NCBI RefSeq assembly: GCF_900090105.1
Contig: NZ_FMDM01000001.1
Location: 496,001 to 560,000, forward strand
Source: Micromonospora humi
GTDB taxonomy: Bacteria > Actinomycetota > Actinomycetes > Mycobacteriales > Micromonosporaceae
DNA length: 64,000 bases
Direction of reading: 5' to 3'
Made by a program: the position numbers and the translations under genes. Shown here in pieces: positions 9,000 to 18,119 of this stretch (position 1 is the stretch's first letter; each line of letters begins with the position of its first letter). The notes beneath the pieces are model-generated. The model saw nothing but the letters and a program-made list of their open reading frames with translations. It had not been told where the DNA came from and searched no databases.

Positions 9000-10454
9000 A
9001 TGGATGTTCTCGGCTACCTGCGCCTGGTCCGACGCCACTGGTGGATCGTGCTGATCACGGTGATGCTCGCCGTCGGCACCGCCGCCCTGGTGACGGTCCG
9101 GACACCGCCGCGGTACCAGGCCACGGTGACGTTCTTCGTCACCACGCCCAGTCAGGGCGTGACCGACGCCTACCAGGGCGGCCTCTTCCTGCAGCAGCGG
9201 GTGAAGTCGTACGGTGACCTGCTCACCAGCGACCGGCTGGCGCAGAGCGTGGTCGCCGACGCGCCGCTCGGGCTCACCGCCGACCAGGTGCGCGGCCGGA
9301 TCACCACATCCGCTACCACCGGCACGGTGCTGCTCAAGGCCACCCTCACCGACACCGACCAGACCCGGGCGCTGAAGACCACCGAGGCGCTCGCCACCAA
9401 GTTCACCGAGCTGGTCCGGAAGGTCGAGACCCCGGGGGACGGCAAGGCCCCGCCGATCAAGATCGAGGTGGTGAGCGGCCCGCGGGTGACGTCCAGCCCG
9501 GTCTCGCCGCAGCCGTTCCGCAACCTGGTCGTGGGTGGACTGCTCGGCCTGCTGGCCGGCGTCGGCCTGGCCGTGCTGCGCGGCCTGGCCGACGTGCGGA
9601 TGCGCGACGCCGCGGCGCTGCAGCGGGTGACCGGCAGTCCGCTGCTGGGGGAGATCCCGTTCGAGTCCGGGGCCAAGGCGGCCCCGCTGATCGTCGGCGA
9701 CGCGGCCACCTCGGCGCGCGCCGAGGCGGTCCGCAAGCTGCGCACCAACCTGCGCTTCGTGGACGTGCACGAGCCGGCCCGGGTCATCGCGGTCACCAGC
9801 GCCCTGCAGGGCGAGGGGAAGACCACGATGGCCTGCAACACCGCCATCGCGCTGGCCGAGGCGGGCTGGCGGGTGCTGCTCATCGACGCCGACCTGCGGC
9901 GCCCGAAGGTGGCCGACTACCTCGGCGTCGACGGCGGGGTCGGGCTGACCGACGTGCTCGTGGGTGACGTCCAGGTCGGTGACGTGGTGCAGCGCTGGGG
10001 CGAGAAGTCGTTGCTGGTGCTGCCCAGTGGCGCCGCCCCGCCGAACCCGAGCGAGCTGCTCGGGTCCAAGGCGATGTCGGACCTGCTGGTGGCGCTGCGC
10101 GAGTCCGCGGACATCGTGATCATCGACACCGCGCCGCTGCTGGCGGTCACCGACGGTGTGGTGGTGGCCGTGCAGGCCGACGGCGCGCTGCTGATCACCC
10201 AGCAGGGGCGGACCTCGCGCGGGCAGGTGGCCGCCGCGGCGCGGTCGCTCAGCTCGGTGTCGGTGCGACTGCTCGGTTGCGTGCTCAACATGGCCAAGGT
10301 GGGCAAGGCGGACGCCTACCAGTACGAGACGTACAAGGTGGTCGTGCCGCCCGCCCCGACCGCGGTGCCCGCGGACCGGGCCGAGGCGGCGCGGCGCGGC
10401 GCGCCACCCGCCGAGGAGAACCGGACGCAGGAACTCACCCGGCTGTCGCGATGA
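9000..10454 (+). CDS. Polysaccharide co-polymerase/tyrosine autokinase (Wzz + BY-kinase fusion)
   Basis: A 484-residue protein with a short Wzz domain (membrane segments near residues 17-36 and 175-195 bracketing the extracytoplasmic loop) fused to a bacterial tyrosine kinase: Walker A GEGKTTMA near residue 275, Walker A' LLIDADLRRP and Walker B IVIIDTAP. A tyrosine cluster Y440, Y442, Y445 near the end is the likely autophosphorylation site. Such proteins set chain length and export of surface polysaccharide. ATG at 9000 follows a GAGGGGGA site; a GTG at 8997 is the alternative. The 3' end overlaps the convergent phosphatase gene by 20 bases. Confidence 0.93.
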   Translation: MDVLGYLRLVRRHWWIVLITVMLAVGTAALVTVRTPPRYQATVTFFVTTPSQGVTDAYQGGLFLQQRVKSYGDLLTSDRLAQSVVADAPLGLTADQVRGRITTSATTGTVLLKATLTDTDQTRALKTTEALATKFTELVRKVETPGDGKAPPIKIEVVSGPRVTSSPVSPQPFRNLVVGGLLGLLAGVGLAVLRGLADVRMRDAAALQRVTGSPLLGEIPFESGAKAAPLIVGDAATSARAEAVRKLRTNLRFVDVHEPARVIAVTSALQGEGKTTMACNTAIALAEAGWRVLLIDADLRRPKVADYLGVDGGVGLTDVLVGDVQVGDVVQRWGEKSLLVLPSGAAPPNPSELLGSKAMSDLLVALRESADIVIIDTAPLLAVTDGVVVAVQADGALLITQQGRTSRGQVAAAARSLSSVSVRLLGCVLNMAKVGKADAYQYETYKVVVPPAPTAVPADRAEAARRGAPPAEENRTQELTRLSR

Positions 10455-10989
10455 GCGCGCATACCGGCCGGATCGACCGTTCGATCTCCTCGGCGCAGCG
10501 ACGGAAGTCGGCCGGGGAGCCACCGATCGGGTCCCACAGGTCGTCCGCGCCGGGGGCGGCGGGTTGCAGCCGCCCCCGGGCGCGGACGGCCGCGGCCACC
10601 GCCGCCCGCACCGGGGTGTCGCCGGTCGCGCCGGCCGGCGCCGCCGCGGCGGCGAACCGGGCGAACTGGTGCAGCGTGAACGTGCGGCCCAGCGCGGCCG
10701 GCGCCAGCGCGGTGCAGGCGGAGCGTTGCTGCCGGGTGGCGGTCAGCACCAGATCGGCCGCGGTCAGGTGCTCCGCCCGTAGCCGGCGGGTCCGGAAGGC
10801 GGTGACGTCCGCGCCCGCCGCGGTGACCACCTCGACGGCGTACGGATGCATGGCCGCGCCGTCGACCGCCTCGGTGCCGGCGCTGGTAGCGGTCACCGGG
10901 AGGTCGGCGAGCAGCCGGCGGGCGATGAACTCGGCCATCGGCGACCGGCACATGTTGGCCTGGCAGACGAAGAGCACCTCGTCGAGCAT
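10435..10989 (-). CDS. Low-molecular-weight protein-tyrosine phosphatase
   Basis: A 184-residue cytosolic phosphatase with the P-loop C-x5-R (CQANMCRS, Cys9 to Arg15) close to the N-terminus and the general-acid loop DLWDPIGGS. It is the expected partner of the BY-kinase encoded on the other strand, dephosphorylating its tyrosine tail to cycle polysaccharide polymerisation. The start was placed at the ATG at 10989; the longer open frame upstream runs antisense to the glycosyltransferase. Tail-to-tail overlap with the kinase gene is unusual, since these pairs are normally co-directional. Confidence 0.92.
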   Translation of the reverse strand: MLDEVLFVCQANMCRSPMAEFIARRLLADLPVTATSAGTEAVDGAAMHPYAVEVVTAAGADVTAFRTRRLRAEHLTAADLVLTATRQQRSACTALAPAALGRTFTLHQFARFAAAAAPAGATGDTPVRAAVAAAVRARGRLQPAAPGADDLWDPIGGSPADFRRCAEEIERSIRPVCALIATAG

Positions 10990-11133
10990 CTGGACCCCTC
11001 TGGTCGGCGCGGTGACACCGCGCGGCGCCGCGACGGTCGGCGGCCGCCGGTCGCGGGTGGTCACGGAGGGGATGCCGGCATCGTACGTGGCACCGGCGCC
11101 GACGGTCCGGCCGGCCGCGCCGGGAGGGTGGAC

Positions 11134-12369
11134 GTGAGAGTCGGCATCCTGACGTACCACTTCCCGCCGGAGCCGGCGTTCGTCCCGGGCAGCCTGGCCG
11201 AGGAGTTGGCCGCCCGCGGGCACGAGGTGCGCGTGCTCACCGGCTTCCCGGACTACCCCGGCGGCCACGTCTATCCGGGCTGGCGGCAGCGGTGGCGGCA
11301 CCGGACGCACAGCGAGCGGTTGACCGTTCGCCGGGTGCCCCGGTATTCCGGCGGCGACGGTTCGACCCGGGCCCGGACCGCCAACTGGCTCTCCTTCGCC
11401 GGCAGCGTCGCGCTCGCCGGCCGCCGCTACTTCCGGGATCTCGACGCCCTCTACGTCTTCCAGCTCCCCGCCGTGACGTTCGCCGCCACCGGCCTGCTGC
11501 GCCTGCTCGGCCGGGTGCCGACGGTGTTGCACGTGCAGGACGTCTGGTCGGAGGAGGACGCGGCCCGGCCGGGGGAGTCGCGCCGCCGGGCGGGCCGGTT
11601 GGACGCCGGCCTGCGCCGGTTGTACCGGGAGGCGGACGTGGTCGTGGTCGGCGCGCCGTCCATGCGCGAGCTGGTGCTGGCCGGCGGCGCCGAGCCGGAA
11701 CGGGTGCGTACGGTGCCCACCTGGACCGACGAGCGTCTGTTCCGGCCGGCCGAAGCCGGTTCCGTGGCGCGCCGACTGATCCGCCGGGACGACCGCTGCG
11801 TGGTGATGCACGCCGGCACGATCGGCGTGCGACAGGGTCTGGAGACGGCGGTGCGGGCGGCGGCCGCGCTCGGTGACCGGATGGACCTGGTCCTGGTCGG
11901 GTCGGGCAGCGAGGAGCGGCGGGTGCGCGGCCTGGCGGCCGAGCTCGGCGCGGACAACGTCCGGTTCGTCGAGCGGCGCTCACCGGCGGACATGCCGCAG
12001 CTGTACGCGGCCGCCGACTACCAGCTCGTCATGCAGCGCGACCTGCCGGAGCTTCGCGCCACCGTGCCCGGCAAGTTGCCGGCCGCGCTCTCCTGTGCCG
12101 CGCCGGTGGTCGCCTCGACCGGCGGTGCCGCCGCTGAGCTGGTGGAGCGGACCCGGGCCGGGCTGTCCTGCCCGCCCGAGGACTGGGCCGCGCTGGCCGA
12201 CCGGTTCTGGCTGGCCGCGGCGATCCCCCCGGCGGCCCGGGTCGACATGGGCCGGCGTGGCCGGGATGCCTACCTCGGGCAGATGTCGCTGCGGGCCGGC
12301 GTCGACCGGATCGAGGAGGCCCTCGGTCAGCTGACCGCACATAGAGGGAAGAAAGCACCAAAAACCTAA
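11134..12369 (+). CDS. Glycosyltransferase family 4 (WbuB-like)
   Basis: A 411-residue GT-B enzyme. N-terminal GT4 acceptor domain starts VGILTYHFPPEP and contains GHEVRVLTGFPDYPGG; the C-terminal donor domain has VVMHAGTIGVRQGLE and a shortened GT4 E-x7-E-like region. It should transfer a nucleotide-activated sugar to a lipid-linked or growing surface glycan in the cytoplasm. GTG at 11134 follows a GGGAGG site by six bases. It is divergent from the phosphatase gene and followed by the DUF4012 gene, so it fits the polysaccharide locus. Confidence 0.88.
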   Translation: MRVGILTYHFPPEPAFVPGSLAEELAARGHEVRVLTGFPDYPGGHVYPGWRQRWRHRTHSERLTVRRVPRYSGGDGSTRARTANWLSFAGSVALAGRRYFRDLDALYVFQLPAVTFAATGLLRLLGRVPTVLHVQDVWSEEDAARPGESRRRAGRLDAGLRRLYREADVVVVGAPSMRELVLAGGAEPERVRTVPTWTDERLFRPAEAGSVARRLIRRDDRCVVMHAGTIGVRQGLETAVRAAAALGDRMDLVLVGSGSEERRVRGLAAELGADNVRFVERRSPADMPQLYAAADYQLVMQRDLPELRATVPGKLPAALSCAAPVVASTGGAAAELVERTRAGLSCPPEDWAALADRFWLAAAIPPAARVDMGRRGRDAYLGQMSLRAGVDRIEEALGQLTAHRGKKAPKT

Positions 12370-12439
12370 AAACATCCTTCATCATGTACATACTGGCTAG
12401 AAAGCAATGTTCTGTCCGGTTGACGCATTGGAGAGTGGT

Positions 12440-14224
12440 GTGACGGAACGCGGTGCTTCGCATCGTCGGCGCAAGCGCTCCCGGCGACGCAGCCGGAGGC
12501 GCGTGCGCCGGGTCCTGCTGACCGGACTGGTCGTGGTGTCGGTGGTGCTGGCCGCCGGTGGCTGGGTCGCGTTCCGGGGCTGGCAGGCCCGCTCCCACCT
12601 GGTCAACGCCGCCGGGCTCGCCAAGGACCTCAGCGTCCAGGTGCTGGAGGGGGACATGGCCCGGGCCCAACGGACGCTCTCCGCGTTGCAGGAGCAGGCC
12701 ACCGCGGCCCGCGGGGCGACCGGGGACCCGGTCTGGTGGCTCGGCCAGCGGACGCCGTACGCCGGCGACGACCTGACCGCGGTCCGCCAGATCTCGGTGG
12801 CGGTGGACGACCTGGCCCGGCTCGCTTTTCCCACCCTGCTCCGGGTCGACCTCGCCTCGCTGGTGCCGAAGCAGGGCCGGCTCGACGTGACCCGCCTGCG
12901 TACCGTCTCAGCTGAGGTGGCCCGCGCCGACCAGGCGGTCCGGCGCAGCTCGGAGCAGTTGCGGGCGGTCCCGCTCGGCGGCCTGGTGGCACAGGTGCGG
13001 GACGCGGTCACCGCCCTGCGGGCGGAGCTGGACCAGCTGGGCGACCTCACCTCGGCGGCCGACCGCGGCGCCCGGCTGCTGCCGCCGCTGCTCGGCGCCG
13101 ACGGCCCGCGCACCTACCTGCTCGTCTCCCAGAATCCAGCCGAGTTGCGTGCCACCGGCGGCATGCTCGGCGCCTACGCGGTGCTGCGGGCGGACGACGG
13201 TCGGATCCGGCTGGCCGGGCAGGGCAACGCGACCGATTTGCTGTACTTCGATCCACCGCTCAAGGTCGCGCCGGAGGTGCGTCGGCTCTGGTCGGACCTG
13301 CCGGGGATGTATCCCGCGGATGTGAACCTCGATCCGGACTTCCCCACCGCTGCCGCGCTCTACCGGGAGATGGTGCGCCGCCGCACCGGGACGACCGTTG
13401 ACGGCGTCCTGGCGGTGGATCCGGTGGTGTTGTCGTACCTTCTCGGCGTGATCGGCCCGGTCGCCGTGCCGGACGGGCCAGAGTTGAGCGGCAGTACCGC
13501 GGTGCGGACTCTGCTCAGCGACTCGTACCGAGACCTGGACGTAAAAGCGCAGGACACGTTCTTCGCGCGGGCCGCCGCGCGGGTGTTCGAGGCGCTGTTC
13601 ACCAAAACGGTGGACGCAAGGGCGCTTCTGACCGTTATGCGGCGCTCAATCCAGGAACGTCGGATATTGTTCTGGAGTGTCCGATCCGAGGAGCAACGCG
13701 TGCTGGCCGGCACCCGGTTGGCCGGGCAACTCCCGGAGAAGGACACCGTGCCGACGGTCGGCGTGTTCCTCAACGACGGCAGCGGCGCGAAGCTCGGCTA
13801 CTACCTCAGGTTCTCGGCCACCCTGACGGTCGGCGCGTGCCAGCCGGACGGTCGCCGCGAACTGCGGCTGCGGGTCACGGTGCACTCCACCGCCCCGCGG
13901 TCGGGCCTCACCGAGTCGGTCACCGGCCTGGCCCTGTCCGGCGACAAGTACACCGCCCGGACCTTCGTCTCGGTGCACACACCGAGCGGGGGTGCGGTCC
14001 TCACCGGCCGGCTGGACGGGCGGGACACCGCGATGGGCGGCGGAACCGACCGCCGGCGCCAGGTGGCGGTGGCGAACGTGGAGGTCGGGCCGGGGCAGAC
14101 CCGGACGCTCGACGTCACACTGCTCACCGGCCAGAACGGCGCGGGCACGGCCGACCTGGTGCTCACGCCCACCGTCACCCCGTGGACCACCCAGATAGTC
14201 ACCGCACCCAGATGTGAACAGTAG
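12440..14224 (+). CDS. DUF4012 domain membrane-anchored protein
   Basis: 594 residues: a very basic N-terminus (RRRKRSRRRSRRR), one membrane segment near residues 25-45, then a large extracytoplasmic DUF4012 domain (TYLLVSQNPAELRATGGMLGAY and the DSYRDLDVKAQDTFF region are typical). The family is common beside actinobacterial polysaccharide genes, but its biochemical role is unknown. The GTG at 12440 has a GGAG site six bases before it; an ATG at 12407 has none. The stop codon TAG is part of the ribosome-binding site of the next gene, so the two are coupled. Confidence 0.85.
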   Translation: MTERGASHRRRKRSRRRSRRRVRRVLLTGLVVVSVVLAAGGWVAFRGWQARSHLVNAAGLAKDLSVQVLEGDMARAQRTLSALQEQATAARGATGDPVWWLGQRTPYAGDDLTAVRQISVAVDDLARLAFPTLLRVDLASLVPKQGRLDVTRLRTVSAEVARADQAVRRSSEQLRAVPLGGLVAQVRDAVTALRAELDQLGDLTSAADRGARLLPPLLGADGPRTYLLVSQNPAELRATGGMLGAYAVLRADDGRIRLAGQGNATDLLYFDPPLKVAPEVRRLWSDLPGMYPADVNLDPDFPTAAALYREMVRRRTGTTVDGVLAVDPVVLSYLLGVIGPVAVPDGPELSGSTAVRTLLSDSYRDLDVKAQDTFFARAAARVFEALFTKTVDARALLTVMRRSIQERRILFWSVRSEEQRVLAGTRLAGQLPEKDTVPTVGVFLNDGSGAKLGYYLRFSATLTVGACQPDGRRELRLRVTVHSTAPRSGLTESVTGLALSGDKYTARTFVSVHTPSGGAVLTGRLDGRDTAMGGGTDRRRQVAVANVEVGPGQTRTLDVTLLTGQNGAGTADLVLTPTVTPWTTQIVTAPRCEQ

Positions 14225-14237
14225 GAGGGAATCCATC

Positions 14238-14867
14238 ATGCGGCTATCCCGCATCATCATGGCGCTCACGGTGGGCCTGGCCGTCGCGGCCGTGCCGACC
14301 GCGGCCGGGGCGGCGCAGCCGCAGCCACCGGTCTACCCGCCGACCACCGTCCGGCTGGACCTGATCAATCCGACCATCTTCGAGGGCCAGACCTTCACCC
14401 TGCGGGGCCGGGGCTTCGGGCCGAACGAGCTGGTCTCGATCCACGTGTCCCGCACCAACCTCCCGATCGCGGCTCCGGCGGAGGGGACGGCGCGGCGCAG
14501 CGACGGCAGCACGGTGGCGATGTCGACGGTGGCGTACACCCCGAATGCCGCACCGCAGCCGGCACCGACCGACTTCACCGTCCGGGCGGACGCGAACGGC
14601 AACTTCACCACCACGTACCGTCCGACCCGTACCGGTCGGTACACGTTCACCGCCACCGGTCAGACGACCGGCCGGACCGCGAGCACGACCGGTACGGTGC
14701 TGCCCAAGCGGCCGCCGCACCCGCCGCGCCCGCCGCACCACGGCGGACACCTGCCCGTCACGGGCGGCAGCATCGGCACGCCGCTGAAGCTCGGTGGCGG
14801 CCTGGCCGGCGCCGGAGCGGTGCTGCTGCTGGCCTCCCTGGCCTGGCGCCGCCGTCGCCTCGGCTGA
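14238..14867 (+). CDS. Secreted protein with LPVTG sortase-anchoring signal
   Basis: 209 residues: a signal peptide ending near AAGAAQ, one Ig-like/IPT-style beta domain (LDLINPTIFEGQTFTLRGRGFGPNELVSI ... TGRYTFTATG type arrangement), a Pro/His-rich wall-spanning stretch, then LPVTGG, a hydrophobic segment and an RRRR tail. This is a standard sortase cell-wall sorting signal. ATG at 14238 follows TAGGAGGGA. It lies directly after the DUF4012 gene and before a strong terminator, so the two probably form one operon. No sortase is encoded in this window. Confidence 0.85.
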   Translation: MRLSRIIMALTVGLAVAAVPTAAGAAQPQPPVYPPTTVRLDLINPTIFEGQTFTLRGRGFGPNELVSIHVSRTNLPIAAPAEGTARRSDGSTVAMSTVAYTPNAAPQPAPTDFTVRADANGNFTTTYRPTRTGRYTFTATGQTTGRTASTTGTVLPKRPPHPPRPPHHGGHLPVTGGSIGTPLKLGGGLAGAGAVLLLASLAWRRRRLG

Positions 14868-14898
14868 CCCGAGGCGAGCCGGGGTGGACCCGGCACGT

Positions 14899-14937
14899 CG
14901 TGAGTGCCCGCCGGACCTCGTCCGGCGGGCACTCACG
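14899..14937 (+). terminator. Strong hairpin terminator after the LPVTG gene
   Basis: Perfect 17-bp stem starting CGTGAGTGCCCGCCGGA with a 5-base loop CCTCG, 32 bases after the stop codon. Among the longest perfect hairpins in the window; it separates the surface polysaccharide locus from the phosphatase gene. Confidence 0.85.
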
Positions 14938-14965
14938 TGTCTCCGCCACGCCGCACAATGACCCG

Positions 14966-15385
14966 ATGGACCCGACGACGCCGTGGACGGACCCGGCCGG
15001 TCTGCTCACGCTGCCCGATGGCGCCACCGTGCGTGGACGTCGGATCGCCGCGCCGGCCACGCCCGCCGACTTCACCCTGGTGCTGGCGCCCGGGCCGGAG
15101 CCGGGGTGGCCGTCCCGGCGGATCCGCTGGCCCGACTTCTGGCTCCCGCTCGACCGCGCCGACGCGCTCGACGCGCTGCGCGAGGCGTGGCGACGCGCGT
15201 ACGCCGGCCAGCGGGTCGAGGCCGCCTGCCACGGCGGCGTCGGCCGGACCGGCACCGCGCTGGCCGCCCTCGCCGTGCTCGACGGGCTGGACCCCGGCCG
15301 GGCGGTGGCCTGGGTGCGCGCGCACTACCACCCACGCGCGGTGGAGACGCCGTGGCAGCGGCGGTGGCTGCGCGGCGTCCGGTGA
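14966..15385 (+). CDS. Dual-specificity/tyrosine phosphatase-like protein
   Basis: 139-residue protein with the cysteine-phosphatase signature ACHGGVGRTGTALA (C-x5-R-T) near residue 83 and an Asp-containing region upstream that could supply the general acid. The compact size matches the actinobacterial protein-tyrosine phosphatase-like family. The ATG at 14966 was chosen because the longer frame would begin inside the preceding terminator. No operon partner; substrate unknown. Confidence 0.78.
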   Translation: MDPTTPWTDPAGLLTLPDGATVRGRRIAAPATPADFTLVLAPGPEPGWPSRRIRWPDFWLPLDRADALDALREAWRRAYAGQRVEAACHGGVGRTGTALAALAVLDGLDPGRAVAWVRAHYHPRAVETPWQRRWLRGVR

Positions 15386-15489
15386 CGGCGCTCGTGCCGA
15401 CCACGGCGTGGGACCGCCGGATCGGCACAGCGTCACCGAGCGGGTGAGCCGCGTCGACCCGGACGCCGCGCTCGGTATGGTGCCTCTTC

Positions 15490-16761
15490 ATGAGAGCCCG
15501 GGTCCTGGCCCCCGTCACCGCCGTCACGCTGCTCGTCGCCGGGGTGCCCACCCCGGCCGCCGGCGCACCGGCGGCCCCCGCGGCCCGCGCCGCCGCCGTG
15601 CCCTGCCCGCGACTGCCGGCCCCGAAGGTCACCCGGCCGCCGCGTCCCGTCCCGCCCGCGTCGGTGCCCGAACAGCAGGTGGTGGGCGGCGAGGCGCTGG
15701 CGGCGCCGGGCCTCGTCACCCCGCCCGGCGCGACCGCGCCGCCGGCGGTCACCGCCACCACCTGGCTGGTCGCCGACCTGGACAGCGGCGCCGTGCTGGG
15801 CTCCTGCGGACCCCATGTGTACGGCACGCCCGCGAGCACCCAGAAGCTGCTGCTGGCCGCCACCATGCTGGACCGCCTCGACCCGAAGCAGGTGGCCGTC
15901 GCCACCCGCGACGACCTGGACATCGAACCGGGCAGCTCGGCCGTGGGCCTGTTGGTGGGTGGCCGCTACCGGGTCGAGACGCTCTGGCTGGGGCTGCTGC
16001 TCCAGTCCGGCAACGACGCGGCCAACATGCTGGCGCGGCTGGGAGCCGGCAGCGCCCGGGCGGGGGTGGGCGAGATGAACGCGGAGGCCCGCCGGCTCGG
16101 CGCGCTGCAGACCCACGCCGTCACGCCGTCCGGCCTGGACGGTCCGGGACAGTTCACCAGCGCGTACGACCTGGCGTTGATCGCCCGGGCCTGCTTCGCC
16201 GACCCCCGCTTCGGCCGGTACGCGCTGACCGAGCGGGCCCAGATCCCGGCCCAGCCCGCGCTGAAGAAGGGCGGATTCCAGATCCAGAACGAGAACCAGC
16301 TGATCTACCGCTATCCCGGGGCGCTCGGCGGCAAGACCGGCTTCACCGAGCTGGCCCGGCACAGCTACGTCGGGGCCGCCCAACGCGGCGGACGCCGGCT
16401 GGTGGTCACGCTGCTCGGCGCCGAGGCCCGGCCGGTGCGCGGCTGGCAGCAGGGCGCGCAGCTGCTCGACTGGGGTTTCTCGCTGCCCCGGGACGCCTCG
16501 GTCGGCAAGCTGGTCGAGCCGGGCGAACTGGACGCCGTGACGGACGAGCCGCCGGGCGACGCGCCGCTGGCCGCGGCGCCCGCCGGTGGCGAGCCGAAGC
16601 CGTGGCGGGGGCCGGCGGGAACCGCGCTGCACCGGATGGCCGACGGCGACTGGCAGGTCATCGTACCGGCCGCCGGGATCCTGGCGCTCGCCGTCGGCGG
16701 CGTCGCGGCGGTGTTCGCCGCCCGCAGCCGGACCCGCCGTCGTGGTCGCCGTCGCGCCTGA
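15490..16761 (+). CDS. D-alanyl-D-alanine carboxypeptidase, peptidase S11 (copy 1)
   Basis: A 423-residue low-molecular-weight penicillin-binding protein that trims the terminal D-Ala of peptidoglycan stem peptides outside the membrane. Signal peptide at residues 1-25, then the three active-site motifs: S-x-x-K as STQK, S-x-N as SGN, and K-T-G as GGKTGFT; a C-terminal membrane anchor with a basic tail (RSRTRRRGRRR) holds it on the outer face. It is strongly similar, including long near-identical DNA stretches, to the second copy at 18.9 kb. Confidence 0.93.
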   Translation: MRARVLAPVTAVTLLVAGVPTPAAGAPAAPAARAAAVPCPRLPAPKVTRPPRPVPPASVPEQQVVGGEALAAPGLVTPPGATAPPAVTATTWLVADLDSGAVLGSCGPHVYGTPASTQKLLLAATMLDRLDPKQVAVATRDDLDIEPGSSAVGLLVGGRYRVETLWLGLLLQSGNDAANMLARLGAGSARAGVGEMNAEARRLGALQTHAVTPSGLDGPGQFTSAYDLALIARACFADPRFGRYALTERAQIPAQPALKKGGFQIQNENQLIYRYPGALGGKTGFTELARHSYVGAAQRGGRRLVVTLLGAEARPVRGWQQGAQLLDWGFSLPRDASVGKLVEPGELDAVTDEPPGDAPLAAAPAGGEPKPWRGPAGTALHRMADGDWQVIVPAAGILALAVGGVAAVFAARSRTRRRGRRRA

Positions 16762-16949
16762 CCTCCGCCCGACCGCCCGCGCCCGCCGCCCCTGCGGTCG
16801 TGCGGGCGCGGCCGCGCTGCGGGCCTCCCAGACGGTACCGCCCGGTCGTGCGGGCGGCCGCGCTGCGGGCCGCCCGGTCGTGGGAGCGCGGCCGGGCCGA
16901 GCTGCTGGGCCGGCCGCGTGGACGCCGCCCGCGTGGGTATGCGCCGCCC
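16762..16949. other. GC-rich gap with a short direct repeat
   Basis: 188 bases between two co-directional genes. Two imperfect copies of a 30-odd base block beginning CGGTCGTGCGGGCG lie near 16795 and 16851, both containing CCGCGCTGCGGGCC. The frame of the next gene is open through this gap, so an upstream GTG start for that gene (for example near 16847) is possible. No promoter is obvious. Confidence 0.4.
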
Positions 16950-18119
16950 ATGGAGCACCCGGGACGGATCGTGGTGGTCTCCGCGGACATCGGCGCCGGG
17001 CACGACCGGGCCGCCGACGAGCTGGCGGCGCGACTGCGCGGCCGGGGCTTCGAGGTGGACCGGCTGAACCTCCTGCACCTGCTGCCCGGCCCGGTGCACC
17101 GGGCGGTGCGGGAGACGTACCGGGGAGTGCTGCAGCGGCTCCCCTGGAGCTACCACCTGCTCTTCCGTCTCACCAGTCGCTCCCGGACGTCGGTGCGCGC
17201 CATCCGCGTGCTGCTGCGGCCGTTCCGGGCCCGGATCCGCCGCCGCATCCCGCCGGACACCCGGGCGGTGGTGAGCACCTACCCGTTCGCCAACCAGCTC
17301 CTCGGGCCGCTGCGGCGTCGTGGGCGGCTCCGCGTGCCGGTTCTCACCTACGTGACCGATCTGGTGGTGCACCCGACCTGGCTGGCGCCCGGCGTGGACG
17401 TCTACTGCACGGTGCGCCACGCGGAGCTGCGGCGGCCCGACGGGGTCGACGTCACGCTGGTCGAGCCGTTGGTGTCGGGTGCCTTCGGCGGCGATGACAA
17501 GGTCGACCGGCGCCGGGCCCGGCAACGGTTCGGCCTGCCGCAGGACGGCGTGCTCGCCCTGATCGTGGCCGGTTCCTGGGGGGCCGGCGAGGTGGCGGCC
17601 ACGGCCGCGGAGGTGCTGTCGACCGGGGTCCGGCCGGTGGTGTTCTGCGGCCGGAACCGGGCGCTGTACCGGCGGTTGAGCGGCGCCGGGCGGCACGTGC
17701 TCGGCTGGGTGGACGACATGCCGGCGCTGATGCGGGCTGTCGACGTCGTGGTCGAGAACGCCGGCGGGTTGACCTGCCAGGAGGCGCTCGCCGCCGGAGT
17801 GCCGGTGGTCACCTACCGTCCCCTTCCCGGGCACGGCAGGGCGAACGCCACCATTCTGGCCCGCTCCGGCCTCACCCGCTGGGCCGGCACGCCCGAACAG
17901 CTCGGGCCGGTACTCGCGGCCGTCGTCGGCGCGGACCCGCCGGCCGCGCCGCGGGACGGCCCGCCACCCGAGGACCCGGCCGGGCTGGTCGCCGCGGCCG
18001 CCCGCCGGGCCGCCCCCGCCGGTCCGGCCGAGCCGGAGCGCCGGCCGCTGCTCGATCCGGTCGGTGACGCGGTGGCCGTGGTCGCCGCGCTGCTGCAGTC
18101 GACCGGCGGTCTGCGGTGA
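16950..18119 (+). CDS. MGDG synthase/UgtP-like glycosyltransferase (GT28 family)
   Basis: A 389-residue GT-B glycosyltransferase. N-terminal MGDG_synth domain reads IVVVSADIGAGHDRAADELAARL, which matches processive diacylglycerol glycosyltransferases and MurG relatives; the C-terminal donor domain has VFCGRNRALYRRL, GWVDDMPALMRAVDVVVENAGGLTCQEALA and the E-A-x3-G-V-P-V-V motif. It probably makes glycolipids for the membrane or a lipid anchor for envelope glycan. The stop overlaps the next gene's GTG (GTGA), so it is coupled to the deacetylase. The start is uncertain. Confidence 0.82.
   Translation: MEHPGRIVVVSADIGAGHDRAADELAARLRGRGFEVDRLNLLHLLPGPVHRAVRETYRGVLQRLPWSYHLLFRLTSRSRTSVRAIRVLLRPFRARIRRRIPPDTRAVVSTYPFANQLLGPLRRRGRLRVPVLTYVTDLVVHPTWLAPGVDVYCTVRHAELRRPDGVDVTLVEPLVSGAFGGDDKVDRRRARQRFGLPQDGVLALIVAGSWGAGEVAATAAEVLSTGVRPVVFCGRNRALYRRLSGAGRHVLGWVDDMPALMRAVDVVVENAGGLTCQEALAAGVPVVTYRPLPGHGRANATILARSGLTRWAGTPEQLGPVLAAVVGADPPAAPRDGPPPEDPAGLVAAAARRAAPAGPAEPERRPLLDPVGDAVAVVAALLQSTGGLR

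Noticed and set aside
14904-16949. N-terminal extension of the MGDG-synthase-like gene
   Set aside because: It overlaps the phosphatase and S11 carboxypeptidase genes in another frame and has no family similarity.
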